A stretch of 36,968 bases of DNA. Origin: Burkholderia aenigmatica (GTDB taxonomy: Bacteria; Pseudomonadota; Gammaproteobacteria; Burkholderiales; Burkholderiaceae). The notes beneath the pieces were generated by a model. The model saw only the letters and a list, made by a program, of their open reading frames with translations, was not told where the DNA came from and did not search any database. Numbering within the stretch: the first letter of the stretch is position 1; each line of letters begins with the position of its first letter. The DNA lies in the NCBI RefSeq assembly GCF_902499175.1, contig NZ_CABVQC010000083.1, forward strand, positions 1 to 36,968. Direction: 5' to 3'. This document shows, in pieces, positions 1 through 7,798 of the stretch. The position numbers and the translations under genes are program-made.

Positions 1-1
1 A

Positions 2-694
2 ACCCCGGTTTCAGCCAACCCGCCCCAGGCGGCCAATGCGGCCAACCCGGCCCAGCCCGTGACGCCGCCCGGCCAGCAGGATCCCGAGTCGATCCGGCGC
101 GCGGCCCTCGCATTCCTGCAGCAACAGATCGCCGGCCTGCCCGGCAAGACCACCGCGACGGTCACGACCGCGTTTCCGCGCGGGCTCGCCGCGTGCACGA
201 CGCTCGAGCCGTTCCTGCCGACCGGCGCGCGCCTGTGGGGCCGCACGACGGTCGGCGTGCGCTGCGCGGGCGAGCGGCCGTGGACCGTCTACCTGCAGGC
301 GAAAGTCGCCGTGCAGGCCACCTATTACGTCGCCGCGCGCCAGATTGCGCCCGGCGAGCCGCTCTCCGCGGCCGACCTGGTCGCCCGCGACGGCGACCTG
401 ACGGTGCTGCCGCTCGCGGTGATCACCGATCCGGCGCAGGCGATCGGCGCGACCGCGCTCGCGCGCATCTCGGCCGGGCTGCCGCTGCGGCAGGACCTGC
501 TGAAGAGCGCGGCGTCGGTGTCGGCCGGTCAGACGGTGCGGGTCGTCGCGGCCGGGCCCGGTTTCACGATTTCGGCCGAGGGCAGCGCGCTGGCGAACGC
601 AGCGCCGGGCCAGTCGGTACGGGTGCGGATGGCGGCGGGCCAGATCGTCACGGCGATCGTCAAGGACGCCGGCACCGTGGAAATTCCGCTATAG
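2..694 (+). CDS. flgA: Flagellar basal body P-ring formation chaperone FlgA (5' end outside window)
   Basis: FlgA is a periplasmic chaperone that helps FlgI assemble into the P ring of the flagellar basal body. The frame is open to the left edge, so the N-terminus and signal peptide are missing. What remains starts in a Pro/Ala/Asn-rich linker, then a region with the FlgA-typical PRG and Cys-containing strands, followed by the C-terminal SAF-like domain (VAARQIAPGEPLSAADL, then LPLRQDLLK) and a terminal beta domain ending in TAIVKDAGTVEIPL. It ends 118 bases before flgM on the same strand. The GTG at 59 is only an internal codon. Assignment rests on the SAF domain pattern and on flgM/flgN next door. 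Confidence 0.93.
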   Translation, partial: TPVSANPPQAANAANPAQPVTPPGQQDPESIRRAALAFLQQQIAGLPGKTTATVTTAFPRGLAACTTLEPFLPTGARLWGRTTVGVRCAGERPWTVYLQAKVAVQATYYVAARQIAPGEPLSAADLVARDGDLTVLPLAVITDPAQAIGATALARISAGLPLRQDLLKSAASVSAGQTVRVVAAGPGFTISAEGSALANAAPGQSVRVRMAAGQIVTAIVKDAGTVEIPL

Positions 695-757
695 GGACGG
701 ATCTAGCGGAAAGAATGTAAAGAATTGTTTATTCGGAGCATTTCGGGCTCGCGATGC

Positions 758-784
758 TAAAGTTCGGGCCGACCCGGCCGTTAT
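758..784 (+). promoter_or_regulatory. Sigma-28 (FliA) promoter of flgM
   Basis: TAAAGTTC at 758-765, an 11-base spacer, then GCCGTTAT at 777-784. The enterobacterial sigma-28 consensus is TAAAGTTT-N11-GCCGATAA, so only three of sixteen positions differ and the spacing is exact. The expected start lies near 790, about 20-25 bases before the flgM start. This fits the known logic in which the anti-sigma-28 factor is itself made from a late promoter. Confidence 0.8.
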
Positions 785-812
785 CTGGGTCAAACCGAAC
801 AGGAAACCCATC

Positions 813-1142
813 GTGAAGATCGATTCCACTCCGAACCCGAGCCCCGTGGCGCCGACCGGCAACGGCGCGACCCGTGCGCCATCCGGCACGGCCTCGTCCT
901 CGTCCGCGCAGACGGCCGACGCAGGATCGACCGGCGGCGACACGACCGTGAACCTGTCGGGTCTGTCCGGCCAGTTGCGCTCGGTATCCGCGTCCGGCAA
1001 CGGCGATATCGACACGGGCCTGGTCCAGTCGATCAAGGACGCGCTGAACAACGGCACGCTGAAAATCGACGCGAACAAGATCGCCGACGGCGTATTGAAT
1101 ACCGCCCGCGAACTGCTGCAACAGCAGCGTCCGGGCAGCTGA
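813..1142 (+). CDS. flgM: Anti-sigma-28 factor FlgM
   Basis: FlgM binds and holds sigma-28 (FliA) until the hook is complete, then is exported through the flagellar secretion channel, releasing late gene expression. The 109-residue length fits the family. The first 50 residues are Ser/Thr/Ala/Gly/Pro-rich and probably disordered, as needed for export. The C-terminal half holds the sigma-binding helices (DTGLVQSIKDALNNGTLKID, then ANKIADGVLNTARELL). The start is GTG at 813, preceded by AGGAAA at 801-806. It follows flgA and a near-consensus sigma-28 promoter, so feedback expression by its own target is likely. Confidence 0.93.
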   Translation: MKIDSTPNPSPVAPTGNGATRAPSGTASSSSAQTADAGSTGGDTTVNLSGLSGQLRSVSASGNGDIDTGLVQSIKDALNNGTLKIDANKIADGVLNTARELLQQQRPGS

Positions 1143-1212
1143 AGCCGGCCTCGCGAGGCCGGTCCCCCGGTTTGCCGGCGCTCACCCGCGCCGGCGCGAC
1201 GAGCATGACGCG

Positions 1213-1653
1213 ATGAGAGAAGAGCTGCTGGCCACGGTCAACGACGAACACGCGACGGTCGAGGCGTTCGCGTCCCTGCTCGTCTACGAGGAAAAGGCAC
1301 TGACGACGGCCGAGCCGCTCGAGATGCTGCCCGGGATCGTCGAAAAGAAAAGCGCGCTGATCGACCGGCTCGCGCAGCTCGAACGCACGCGCGACACGCA
1401 GCTTTCCGCGCTCGGCTTTCCGTCCGGCAAGAAGGGGATGGACCAGGCCGCCGAACGCGATGCCCGCCTCGCCGGCCGCTGGCAGTTGCTGCAGCAGTCC
1501 GCCGAACGCGCGCGCCAGGCCAATGCGAACAACGGGATGCTGATCCGGATCCGGATGGACTACAACGAGCGTGCGCTCGCGGTGCTGCGCTCGGCCCCCG
1601 CGCCGGCCGGCGTCTACGGCCCCGACGGGCGCGTGTCGGCACTCACGCGCTGA
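1213..1653 (+). CDS. flgN: Flagellar export chaperone FlgN
   Basis: FlgN is the cytoplasmic export chaperone for the hook-filament junction proteins FlgK and FlgL. The 146-residue protein is almost entirely helical and charged, as expected for the family: an N-terminal helix (EELLATVNDEHATVEAFASL) with the EEKAL turn, a middle helix containing IVEKKSALIDRLAQLE, and a C-terminal helix with NNGMLIRIRMDYNERALAVL, which matches the FlgK/L-binding end of the family. It lies 70 bases after flgM on the same strand and is likely cotranscribed. The ATG at 1213 has only a weak GACGAG-type ribosome site upstream. Confidence 0.9.
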   Translation: MREELLATVNDEHATVEAFASLLVYEEKALTTAEPLEMLPGIVEKKSALIDRLAQLERTRDTQLSALGFPSGKKGMDQAAERDARLAGRWQLLQQSAERARQANANNGMLIRIRMDYNERALAVLRSAPAPAGVYGPDGRVSALTR

Positions 1654-1702
1654 CATCGCGCCGCGCGACCGCCCGGCGGCCGCACCCCTGCCTGCATCCT
1701 CG

Positions 1703-3553
1703 TTACAACAGCGGACACGCGGTGACCTGCGTGCCGCGCTCCACACACAGCTGCTCGTAGTCGCGCAGGTACGCGCGCTCGCCGTCGTCCAGCAGGTCGA
1801 GATCGATCAGGTCCCAGTCGTAGCCGACCGTCACGATGTTCTCGAACGTCACGGTATCCGGCTGCGCGTCGTCCTGGCGGATGATCACGATGTTCTCGAT
1901 CCGCACGCCGCCCTTGCCCTGCACGTAGATGCCCGGCTCGACCGAAATCACCGCATTCGGCACGAGCCCGTACTTCGCCCCCGGCGCAAACCGCACGCCG
2001 CCCTCGTGCACGTGAATCCCGACGCCGTGCCCGGTGCCGTGGCCGAAATCGTGGCCGTGGTCGCGGCACACCTGCCGCACGAGCGCATCGACGTCGCCGC
2101 CCTTTGCCGTGCTCGGGAAGCGCGTGACGAGCCCCTTGATGCACGCCTTCAGCGCGACCGTGTAGATCTCGCGCTGCCACGGCTGCGCGACCGTATCCGG
2201 GCGGGTCCGGCGCAGCACCACGCGCGTGCAGTCCGTCGCGAAGCCGGCTTCGTAATAGGCGCCGCTGTCGAGCAGCACGAGTTCGCCTTCCGTCAGCTCG
2301 ACGTCGGCGCTCGCCGCCGTGTAGTGCGCGAACGCGCTGTTCGCGCCGTTCGCCGCGATCGACGGAAACGTCAGCGCCACCGCCGAACGCGCGCCGTATG
2401 CGTCGTTGATCGCGCGCGCCAGGTCGTACTCGGTATGGCGTGCGCCCGGCTCGCCGGCCTTCGCCCAGCGCATCGTCTCGGCGATCGCCGCGGAACTGCG
2501 CGCGAACGCGTCGCGGAACCGGTCGAGCACCGCCGGCGTCTTGCCGGCCCGCATCGCTTCGACCGGGTTGAAGTCGGCATGCCGCGCCTGCGGCCACACC
2601 CGCTTCACCGCGTCGACGAGCGCGCAGTTCACCGATTCGAAGCCGTAGCACACATGCTCGACCGCGAACTGAGCCAGAAAGCGCTCGAGCGCCGCGACAT
2701 CGCGCCGGATCACCTGCAGCGCCGGATACGACTCGAGCGTGACCTCGCAGCGGTCGCAGCCTTCCGGCAGGAACAACGCCACCTGCCCGCCGACCGCGAA
2801 CAGGAAGCCGAGATGCGACGACGCATTCGGGATGTGATAGCCACGGCTGTTCAGCAGATACGCGAGGTCGTCCGACGCGCAGGTGAAGAACGCGGTCTTG
2901 CCGTCCGGTGCGCCGGTATGCGCGGCGAGCTGGCGGTTCAGCGCGTCGAGATTCTGCGCGATGCTCAGGCCGGTCATCGATTCCGGCACCTCGAAGATCG
3001 GGCGCTCGACGACCCAGCCCGGCAATGCAATCGCGCGATCGATCTCGTGCTCGGCGAGGCTCGTCCAGTCGAGCGACACCGCCTGCGTCTGTTCGAACAG
3101 GCGATCGCGCTGCGCGACGCTGATCCGCAGCGCGTCGTAGCCGACCCGCGCGAGCCGGCTCCCGTGCGCGACCAGCCAGTCGGCCATCGCCTGCCAGATC
3201 GTCACGTTCATCCCGAGCTTCTCGATGCGCACGCGCGCCGGATCGCACTGCTGCTCGGCCTGCAGGTGATAGCGGCCGTCGACGAACAGCACGAACGGGG
3301 GCAGATCGAGCGCCTGCGCGGTCGCCGCGCTCAGGAAGATCCCGCAGCCGGCCGATCCGTCGAAACCCGACAGCGCATAGCGCGGGTTGTTGCTGCGCGG
3401 CAGGTACTCGGTCACGTATTCGTCCTGCGACGTGACCAGCACCGCGTCGAGCCGCGCGGCGTCGAGCAGGCGCGACAGGCCCGCCTGCGTGTCGGCGACG
3501 GACGCGTCGTACGCGGGAAGGCCGGAGAAGCTGTATTTCAGTCGATCGATCAT
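1703..3553 (-). CDS. Aminopeptidase P family protein (Xaa-Pro aminopeptidase, M24B)
   Basis: This cytosolic metallopeptidase removes N-terminal residues preceding proline. At 616 residues it is the long form, with two creatinase-like N-terminal domains (about 1-165 and 170-330), a pita-bread catalytic domain (about 340-560) and a short C-terminal extension. The five metal ligands can be placed: D429 (LLDSGAYYEAGF), D441 (TDCTR), H509 (GHGTGHGVGIHVHEGG), E539 (SVEPGIYV) and E553 (RIENIVI). I chose ATG 3553 because homology-like sequence begins with MIDRLKYS; ATG 3571 is an in-frame alternative, and further upstream the frame is low-complexity intergenic sequence. It converges with flgN, with only 49 bases between, and is divergent from the XRE-cupin regulator. 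A sigma-70-like promoter lies at 3750-3778. Confidence 0.92.
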   Translation of the reverse strand: MIDRLKYSFSGLPAYDASVADTQAGLSRLLDAARLDAVLVTSQDEYVTEYLPRSNNPRYALSGFDGSAGCGIFLSAATAQALDLPPFVLFVDGRYHLQAEQQCDPARVRIEKLGMNVTIWQAMADWLVAHGSRLARVGYDALRISVAQRDRLFEQTQAVSLDWTSLAEHEIDRAIALPGWVVERPIFEVPESMTGLSIAQNLDALNRQLAAHTGAPDGKTAFFTCASDDLAYLLNSRGYHIPNASSHLGFLFAVGGQVALFLPEGCDRCEVTLESYPALQVIRRDVAALERFLAQFAVEHVCYGFESVNCALVDAVKRVWPQARHADFNPVEAMRAGKTPAVLDRFRDAFARSSAAIAETMRWAKAGEPGARHTEYDLARAINDAYGARSAVALTFPSIAANGANSAFAHYTAASADVELTEGELVLLDSGAYYEAGFATDCTRVVLRRTRPDTVAQPWQREIYTVALKACIKGLVTRFPSTAKGGDVDALVRQVCRDHGHDFGHGTGHGVGIHVHEGGVRFAPGAKYGLVPNAVISVEPGIYVQGKGGVRIENIVIIRQDDAQPDTVTFENIVTVGYDWDLIDLDLLDDGERAYLRDYEQLCVERGTQVTACPLL

Positions 3554-3749
3554 CGGAAGCCCGTTTTGCATGGTTGTCGGCGGCCGGCGGTGACGCGGCG
3601 GGGAGCAAGCCCGAGGCAGGCCTGACACGGCACGGCGCCGCTGCACGGTCGGCGCTCGACCCCGCATGGCGCCGGGCCGCCGTTCCGTTCCGGCGGCAGG
3701 CCCTTGAAAAAATTTCGTCCCACTTAACTTTTTTTGATGCGCGCGACAG

Positions 3750-3778
3750 AATCTAGAGCACGCTGAAATTGAGGTCAA
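3750..3778 (-). promoter_or_regulatory. Sigma-70-like promoter for aminopeptidase P
   Basis: Read on the minus strand, TTGACC (3778-3773) is followed by a 17-base spacer and TAGATT (3755-3750). The -35 matches the consensus at five of six positions and the spacing is ideal; the -10 matches at four of six. Transcription would start near 3743, giving a leader of about 190 bases before ATG 3553. Confidence 0.5.
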
Positions 3779-3787
3779 GCTGAAATT
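3762..3787. promoter_or_regulatory. Direct repeats GCTGAAATT flanking the -35 box (candidate operator)
   Basis: Two exact copies of GCTGAAATT at 3762-3770 and 3779-3787, 17 bases apart start to start, bracket the -35 box (3773-3778) of the leftward promoter. This position would suit a repressor; the adjacent XRE-cupin regulator is the obvious candidate, but that link is inferred. Confidence 0.35.
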
Positions 3788-3979
3788 TTCGTAGGGCTAA
3801 AATCGGCGTGACGCCTGCGCATCCCGGCACAACCTGAATTCGTCCGGCGACGCTGCGCGGTACAATGCGCCGGCATCGCCGTCCCGACGGCCGTGCTTCG
3901 TGCGATGCGCGGAAATCACTGTCCGGCGACTGCACCGCCCGTCCGCTCGTCTCCCGATTCGTTGCCACGAAAGAGATTC

Positions 3980-4783
3980 ATGGATTCAGACATCATGCGT
4001 ATCGGCCAGCGCATTCGCCGCCTGCGCCGGGAAGCGAAGAAGACGCTGCTGGAAGTCGCGACCGAAGCGAAACTGTCGGTCGGGTTCCTGTCCCAGGTCG
4101 AGCGCCACCTCACGGGCATCTCGCTGTCGTCGCTCGTCAACGTCGCGAAGGCGCTCGACGTGCCGCTCGGCGCGCTGATCGACCAGCCGCGCCAGGCGCA
4201 GCCCGATTCGTACGAGGGCCGCCGCAAGCCGTACGCGCTCGACGCCACGTCGCAGTGGTACGAACGCCTCTCCACCACGTTCGACGGCAGCCAGATCAAC
4301 GCGCTCAAGGTGCAGATGATGGAAGGCTACCGCTCGGAATGGGTCGCGCACGGCGGCGACGAATTCGTGTACGTGCTGGCCGGCCGGATCTGCTACACGG
4401 TCGGCAAGAAGGATTACCCGCTGTCGCCCGGCGACTCGCTGCACTTCGACGCGCGCAAGCGGCACCGGGTCGCCAACGTGGGCGACGGGCCGGCCGAGGT
4501 GATCGCGGTCGGCACGCTGCCGCTGTTCGACGACCGTGGCGCCGGGTTCGTCTCCGCGACGATGGACCTCGGGAAACCGGCGCCCGTCGCGCGTGCGACA
4601 CCGGCCGAGCCGCGCGTCAGCCGTCGCGGGCCGGCACCCAAGCGGGCGGAGCGCGATCGTGACGCTGGCGCGGCACGCCCCGCCAGCGCAGCAGGAAAAG
4701 AAAAGAAGGGTACGACCAAGCCGCGCGCCTCCGCCGGCAAACGCCCGGCGGCCGCCAAGCCGGCGCGCAAGAAGAAGTCGTAA
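3980..4783 (+). CDS. XRE-family transcriptional regulator with cupin domain and Lys/Ala-rich tail
   Basis: This is a one-component regulator of the XRE-cupin (PuuR/SutR-like) type, in which a small ligand in the cupin barrel is thought to control DNA binding. The 267-residue product has an N-terminal HTH_3 domain (about 8-65, IGQRIRRLRREAKKTLLEVA then LSVGFLSQVERHLTGISL), a linker, a cupin_2 domain (about 105-180, with HGGDEFVYVLAGR and LSPGDSLHFDARKRHRVAN), and a tail (about 200-267) rich in Ala, Pro, Lys and Arg that ends in KPARKKKS. Such a histone H1-like tail is not part of the usual family, which ends after the cupin near residue 185. ATG 3980 is preceded by AAGAGA at 3971-3976; ATG 3893 upstream lacks homology. 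It is divergent from aminopeptidase P, which may be a target. Confidence 0.88.
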   Translation: MDSDIMRIGQRIRRLRREAKKTLLEVATEAKLSVGFLSQVERHLTGISLSSLVNVAKALDVPLGALIDQPRQAQPDSYEGRRKPYALDATSQWYERLSTTFDGSQINALKVQMMEGYRSEWVAHGGDEFVYVLAGRICYTVGKKDYPLSPGDSLHFDARKRHRVANVGDGPAEVIAVGTLPLFDDRGAGFVSATMDLGKPAPVARATPAEPRVSRRGPAPKRAERDRDAGAARPASAAGKEKKGTTKPRASAGKRPAAAKPARKKKS

Positions 4784-4789
4784 CGGTTG

Positions 4790-4829
4790 TCGGGCGGGAG
4801 GCGCGCGATGCGCGCCCTTCCCGTCGCCC
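4790..4829. terminator. GC-rich hairpin between convergent genes
   Basis: The core is a perfect stem GGCGCGC (4800-4806), loop GAT, GCGCGCC (4810-4816), extended on both sides by imperfect GGGA/TCCC and GGGC/GCCC pairing. It occupies the gap between the convergent XRE-cupin and cca genes. There is no T-run on either strand, so a transcription-end role is plausible only from position. Confidence 0.35.
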
Positions 4830-6071
4830 CTATTCGCCGATCTCGAGCGCCTGCGCGACGGCCTCGATCCGTGCGCGATGCACGGCTTCCTTGATCTTCT
4901 CCGTATCGTTGCCGATGCCGCGCGCGATCGCGCCGGCATCGACGCTGCGCGCGGCGGCGAGCGCGACGCGCAGCCGCTCGGCCTGCGGATACGGCTGGGC
5001 TTCGAGCCCGAGCCGCCCGCGCGCATCCGATTCGCACGCCTGCAGCATCTCGGCGAAACGCGCCGGCTTGCGCAGCGCGTCGCTGCGCTCGAACATCCGT
5101 ACCAATGCCGCCGCGCCCATCTCCATCACGCGATGCAGGTTGCCGTGCTCGCGTGCGACCACGAGCGCGAGATCGCGGCATTCATTCGGCACGCGCAGCC
5201 GCTCGCACAACGGCTTGAGCAGGTCGACGCTGCGCCCCTCGTGGCCGACGTGGCGCGGCAGCACGTCGGCCGGCGTCGTCGCCTTGCCGAGATCGTGCGT
5301 AAGCGCCGCGAAGCGCACCGGCAGCGAATAGCCCTGCTTCGCCGCATAGTCGACGACCATCATTACGTGCACGCCCGTGTCGACCTCCGGGTGGTAGTCG
5401 GCGCGCTGCGGCACGCCCCACAGCGCATCGACTTCGGGCAGGATGCGCGCGAGCGCGCCGCAGTCGCGCAGCACCGCGAACATCCGCGACGGCTTCGCCT
5501 CCATCAGCCCGCGCGCGATTTCCTGCCATACGCGCTCGGGCACGAGCGCGTCGACCTCGCCCGCGTCGACCATCCGCCGCATCAGCGCGAGCGTTTCATC
5601 CGCGACCGTGAAATCCGCGAACCGCGCGGCAAAGCGCGCGATGCGCAGGATCCGCACCGGATCCTCGACGAACGCGTCGCTCACATGCCGGAACACGCGC
5701 GCGCGCAGGTCGGCCTGCCCGTCGAACGGATCGATCACGGGCCCGACCAGATCGCCCTCCGGATTCACCTCGCGCGCCATCGCGTTGATCGTCAGGTCGC
5801 GCCGCGCGAGATCCTCGTCGAGCGTCACGTCCGGCGCGTAGTGGAACTGGAAGCCGTGATAGCCGGCCGCCGTCTTGCGCTCGGTGCGCGCGAGCGCGTA
5901 TTCCTCCTGCGTCCGCGGATGCAGGAATACCGGGAAATCCTTGCCGACCGGCCGGAAGCCCTGCGCGGCCATCTGCTCGGGGGTCGCGCCCACCACCACG
6001 TAGTCGCGGTCCTGCACGGGCACGCCGAGCAATGCGTCGCGGATGGCGCCGCCTACTGCGTAGATGTTCAT
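4830..6071 (-). CDS. cca: Multifunctional CCA-adding tRNA nucleotidyltransferase
   Basis: Cca adds and repairs the 3' CCA end of tRNAs. The 413-residue product has the class II layout of the E. coli enzyme (412 residues): the nucleotidyltransferase head with GGAIRDALLG and the metal-binding DxD (D21 and D23 in VQDRDYVVVG), then RRDLTINAMA, the helical neck with RILRIARFAARF, and a C-terminal HD domain (ALTHDLGKATT) that in gammaproteobacteria gives phosphatase and phosphodiesterase activity. Its ATG (6071) overlaps the TGA stop of the upstream GST gene as ATGA, so translation is probably coupled. It converges with the XRE-cupin gene. Confidence 0.95.
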   Translation of the reverse strand: MNIYAVGGAIRDALLGVPVQDRDYVVVGATPEQMAAQGFRPVGKDFPVFLHPRTQEEYALARTERKTAAGYHGFQFHYAPDVTLDEDLARRDLTINAMAREVNPEGDLVGPVIDPFDGQADLRARVFRHVSDAFVEDPVRILRIARFAARFADFTVADETLALMRRMVDAGEVDALVPERVWQEIARGLMEAKPSRMFAVLRDCGALARILPEVDALWGVPQRADYHPEVDTGVHVMMVVDYAAKQGYSLPVRFAALTHDLGKATTPADVLPRHVGHEGRSVDLLKPLCERLRVPNECRDLALVVAREHGNLHRVMEMGAAALVRMFERSDALRKPARFAEMLQACESDARGRLGLEAQPYPQAERLRVALAAARSVDAGAIARGIGNDTEKIKEAVHRARIEAVAQALEIGE

Positions 6072-6715
6072 GGCCGGGGCTCGTATTCGGCGATCACGTT
6101 CGTTTCGCGGCGCGCGGCGTCGATCCACCGCTGGACGGCCGGCAGCGCCGTCACGCGGGCCGCGTAGCCGGCCGCTTCCGGCGACAGGCCCGGCGCGTAC
6201 GTGTTGAAGCGCATCACGACGGGCGCATACATCGCATCGGCGATCCCGAATTCGCCGAACAGGAACGGCCCGCCCGACGCCTCGAGACACTCGCTCCACA
6301 GCGCATCGATGCGCGCGACATCGGCGAGCGCCTCGGGTGTCGCGCCGCGCCCCGGCATCGACGCGCGCACGTTCATGCCCATCTGCGTGCGCAGCGTGCC
6401 GAAGCCCGAATGCATCTCGGCCGCGACGCAGCGCGCATGCACGCGTTCGAGCGGATCGGCCGGCCACATCGGGAACTGCGGATAGCGTTCGGCGAGCGTC
6501 TCGGCGATCGCGAGCGAATCCCAGATCGCGACGCCGTGGTCGTCGACCAGGCACGGCACCTTGCCGGACGGCGAATACTCGAGGATGCGCGCGGCCGTGT
6601 CATCGTGGCGCAGCTCGATCGCGATCTCGTCGAACGGGATGCCGAAATGCGCGAGCAGCAGCCACGGACGCATCGACCACGACGAGTAGTTCTTGTCTCC
6701 AATGACGAGTTTCAT
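6068..6715 (-). CDS. Glutathione S-transferase family protein
   Basis: Cytosolic GST-fold protein of 215 residues. The N-terminal thioredoxin-like domain (about 1-80) begins MKLVIGDKNYSSWSMRPWLL, with serines at the position that activates glutathione in zeta/MaiA-like and bacterial YfcF-like GSTs, followed by the cis-proline segment SGKVPCLVDD and the glutathione-binding DSLAIAETLAER. The helical C-terminal domain contains FGEFGIADAMYAPVVMRF, the usual alpha-6 signature. The substrate cannot be read from sequence. The stop overlaps the cca start by four bases and it lies 66 bases after the epimerase-like gene, so these genes probably form one leftward operon. Confidence 0.88.
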   Translation of the reverse strand: MKLVIGDKNYSSWSMRPWLLLAHFGIPFDEIAIELRHDDTAARILEYSPSGKVPCLVDDHGVAIWDSLAIAETLAERYPQFPMWPADPLERVHARCVAAEMHSGFGTLRTQMGMNVRASMPGRGATPEALADVARIDALWSECLEASGGPFLFGEFGIADAMYAPVVMRFNTYAPGLSPEAAGYAARVTALPAVQRWIDAARRETNVIAEYEPRP

Positions 6716-6781
6716 GACGGGGTTCCGGAAGACGCAAAAGGGGAAAAGAAAGGGGCCCGACGACGGCAACCCGCGCGAGCG

Positions 6782-7741
6782 CTAGCGGCGCGAGCGGAAC
6801 CAGTCGAACCGGGAGCGCTGCGCGGCATGGCCGAGATACGCGGGTGCGATGCTTTCGAGACTCGCGGGCGAGATCCCGAGTTCCGGCGCGAGCGGCCCCG
6901 ACAGCACGTTCGGCACCGACATCGTCGCGAGATTGTCGCGCGTGAGCACGGGCTCGCCGGGCAGCCATTCGAACACGCTCGCCTGCAGCCGCGCGAGCGC
7001 GTCGGGCAGCCGCACGATGCGTGCCTGCCGGCCGACCAGCGTGCCGCAATAGCGCACCAGCTGCTCGAGCGTGTAGACCGTCGGGCCGCCGAGTTCGTAG
7101 GTCTTGCCGTGCGCGCCCACGAGATCGAGCGTGTTGACGAACGCGCGTACGACGTCGCCGACGAACACCGGCTGGAAGCGCGCATCGGGCATCGCGAGCG
7201 GCAGCACGGGCACCGTGCGCTGCAGGTTCGCGAACGTGTTGAGGAACGCATCGCCGGGGCCGAACACGACCGACGGGCGGAAGATCGTCAGCGCGAGCGA
7301 ATCGGTCGCCGCGATCGCATGCAGCGCGGCCTCGCCGTCGCCCTTCGAGCGCTGGTACATGCTCGCGCCGCGCGAATCGGCGCCGAGCGCGCTCATGTGC
7401 AGCACGCGCTGCACGCCCACCTCGGTACAGGCGGTCGCGAGCGCGGCCGGCAGCGTGACGTGCGCGCGCTCGAAGCCGGGCCCGTACGGCGTGCCGCGGC
7501 CGCCGTGCAGCACGCCGACGAGGTTGATCGCCGCGTGCGCACCGGCGACGAAGCGCGCGAGCGTGCGCGTGTCGAGCCCTTCGAGCTCGACGATTTCGAC
7601 CGGCAGCATCTGCAGGTGACGCGCGTGGTCGCGCCGGCGCGTGCCGATCCGGACCTGCTTGCCGGATTCGATGAGCGCATTGACGAGCCGGCTGCCGATG
7701 AAGCCGGTGCCGCCCAGCAGCGCGACGGTCTGGCGATCCAT
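6782..7741 (-). CDS. Complex I NDUFA9-subunit-like NAD-dependent epimerase/dehydratase
   Basis: An atypical short-chain dehydrogenase of 319 residues. The Rossmann nucleotide motif GGTGFIGSR lies at residues 10-18, AINLVGVLHGG supplies the next strand, and MYQRSKGDGE holds a YxxxK pair. The second half contains FRPSVVFGPGDAFL and FQPVFVGDVVRAF, typical of the NDUFA9/YfcH-like branch. In mitochondria NDUFA9 is a structural complex I subunit; bacterial members are widespread in betaproteobacteria, and their substrate is not established. It sits between slt, from which it is separated by a terminator, and the GST-cca pair, which it probably leads as an operon. Confidence 0.85.
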   Translation of the reverse strand: MDRQTVALLGGTGFIGSRLVNALIESGKQVRIGTRRRDHARHLQMLPVEIVELEGLDTRTLARFVAGAHAAINLVGVLHGGRGTPYGPGFERAHVTLPAALATACTEVGVQRVLHMSALGADSRGASMYQRSKGDGEAALHAIAATDSLALTIFRPSVVFGPGDAFLNTFANLQRTVPVLPLAMPDARFQPVFVGDVVRAFVNTLDLVGAHGKTYELGGPTVYTLEQLVRYCGTLVGRQARIVRLPDALARLQASVFEWLPGEPVLTRDNLATMSVPNVLSGPLAPELGISPASLESIAPAYLGHAAQRSRFDWFRSRR

Positions 7742-7753
7742 GTTCAGGGCCTC

Positions 7754-7786
7754 AAAAGAACACTGCCGCGTCTCGCGCGGCAGTGT
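7754..7786 (-). terminator. Rho-independent terminator of slt
   Basis: A perfect 11-base-pair stem, ACACTGCCGCG (7760-7770) and CGCGGCAGTGT (7776-7786), with the 5-base loop TCTCG. On the minus strand the stem is followed by TTCTTTT. It begins 13 bases past the slt stop and precedes the epimerase-like gene. Confidence 0.85.
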
Positions 7787-7798
7787 GAAGATTGCGGA

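Larger units (their letters stand above)
3554..3979. other. Divergent regulatory region between aminopeptidase P and XRE-cupin gene
   Basis: This 426-base region has no gene. It contains a leftward sigma-70-like promoter (3750-3778), two direct repeats GCTGAAATT (3762-3770 and 3779-3787), and two possible rightward -10 elements, TAAAAT at 3798-3803 and TACAAT at 3861-3866, each without a convincing -35. The part between 3700 and 3810 is clearly more AT-rich than its surroundings. Confidence 0.5.

Noticed and set aside
1145..1162. Perfect palindrome CCGGCC-TCGCGA-GGCCGG after flgM
   Set aside because: No T-run follows; in DNA this GC-rich such palindromes are frequent. It may reduce read-through into flgN but cannot be called a terminator.
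1571..3625. A 684-codon rightward open frame opposite aminopeptidase P
   Set aside because: It is rich in Arg, Ala and His without family motifs, and the opposite strand encodes a protein with all five M24 metal ligands. High-GC antisense artefact.
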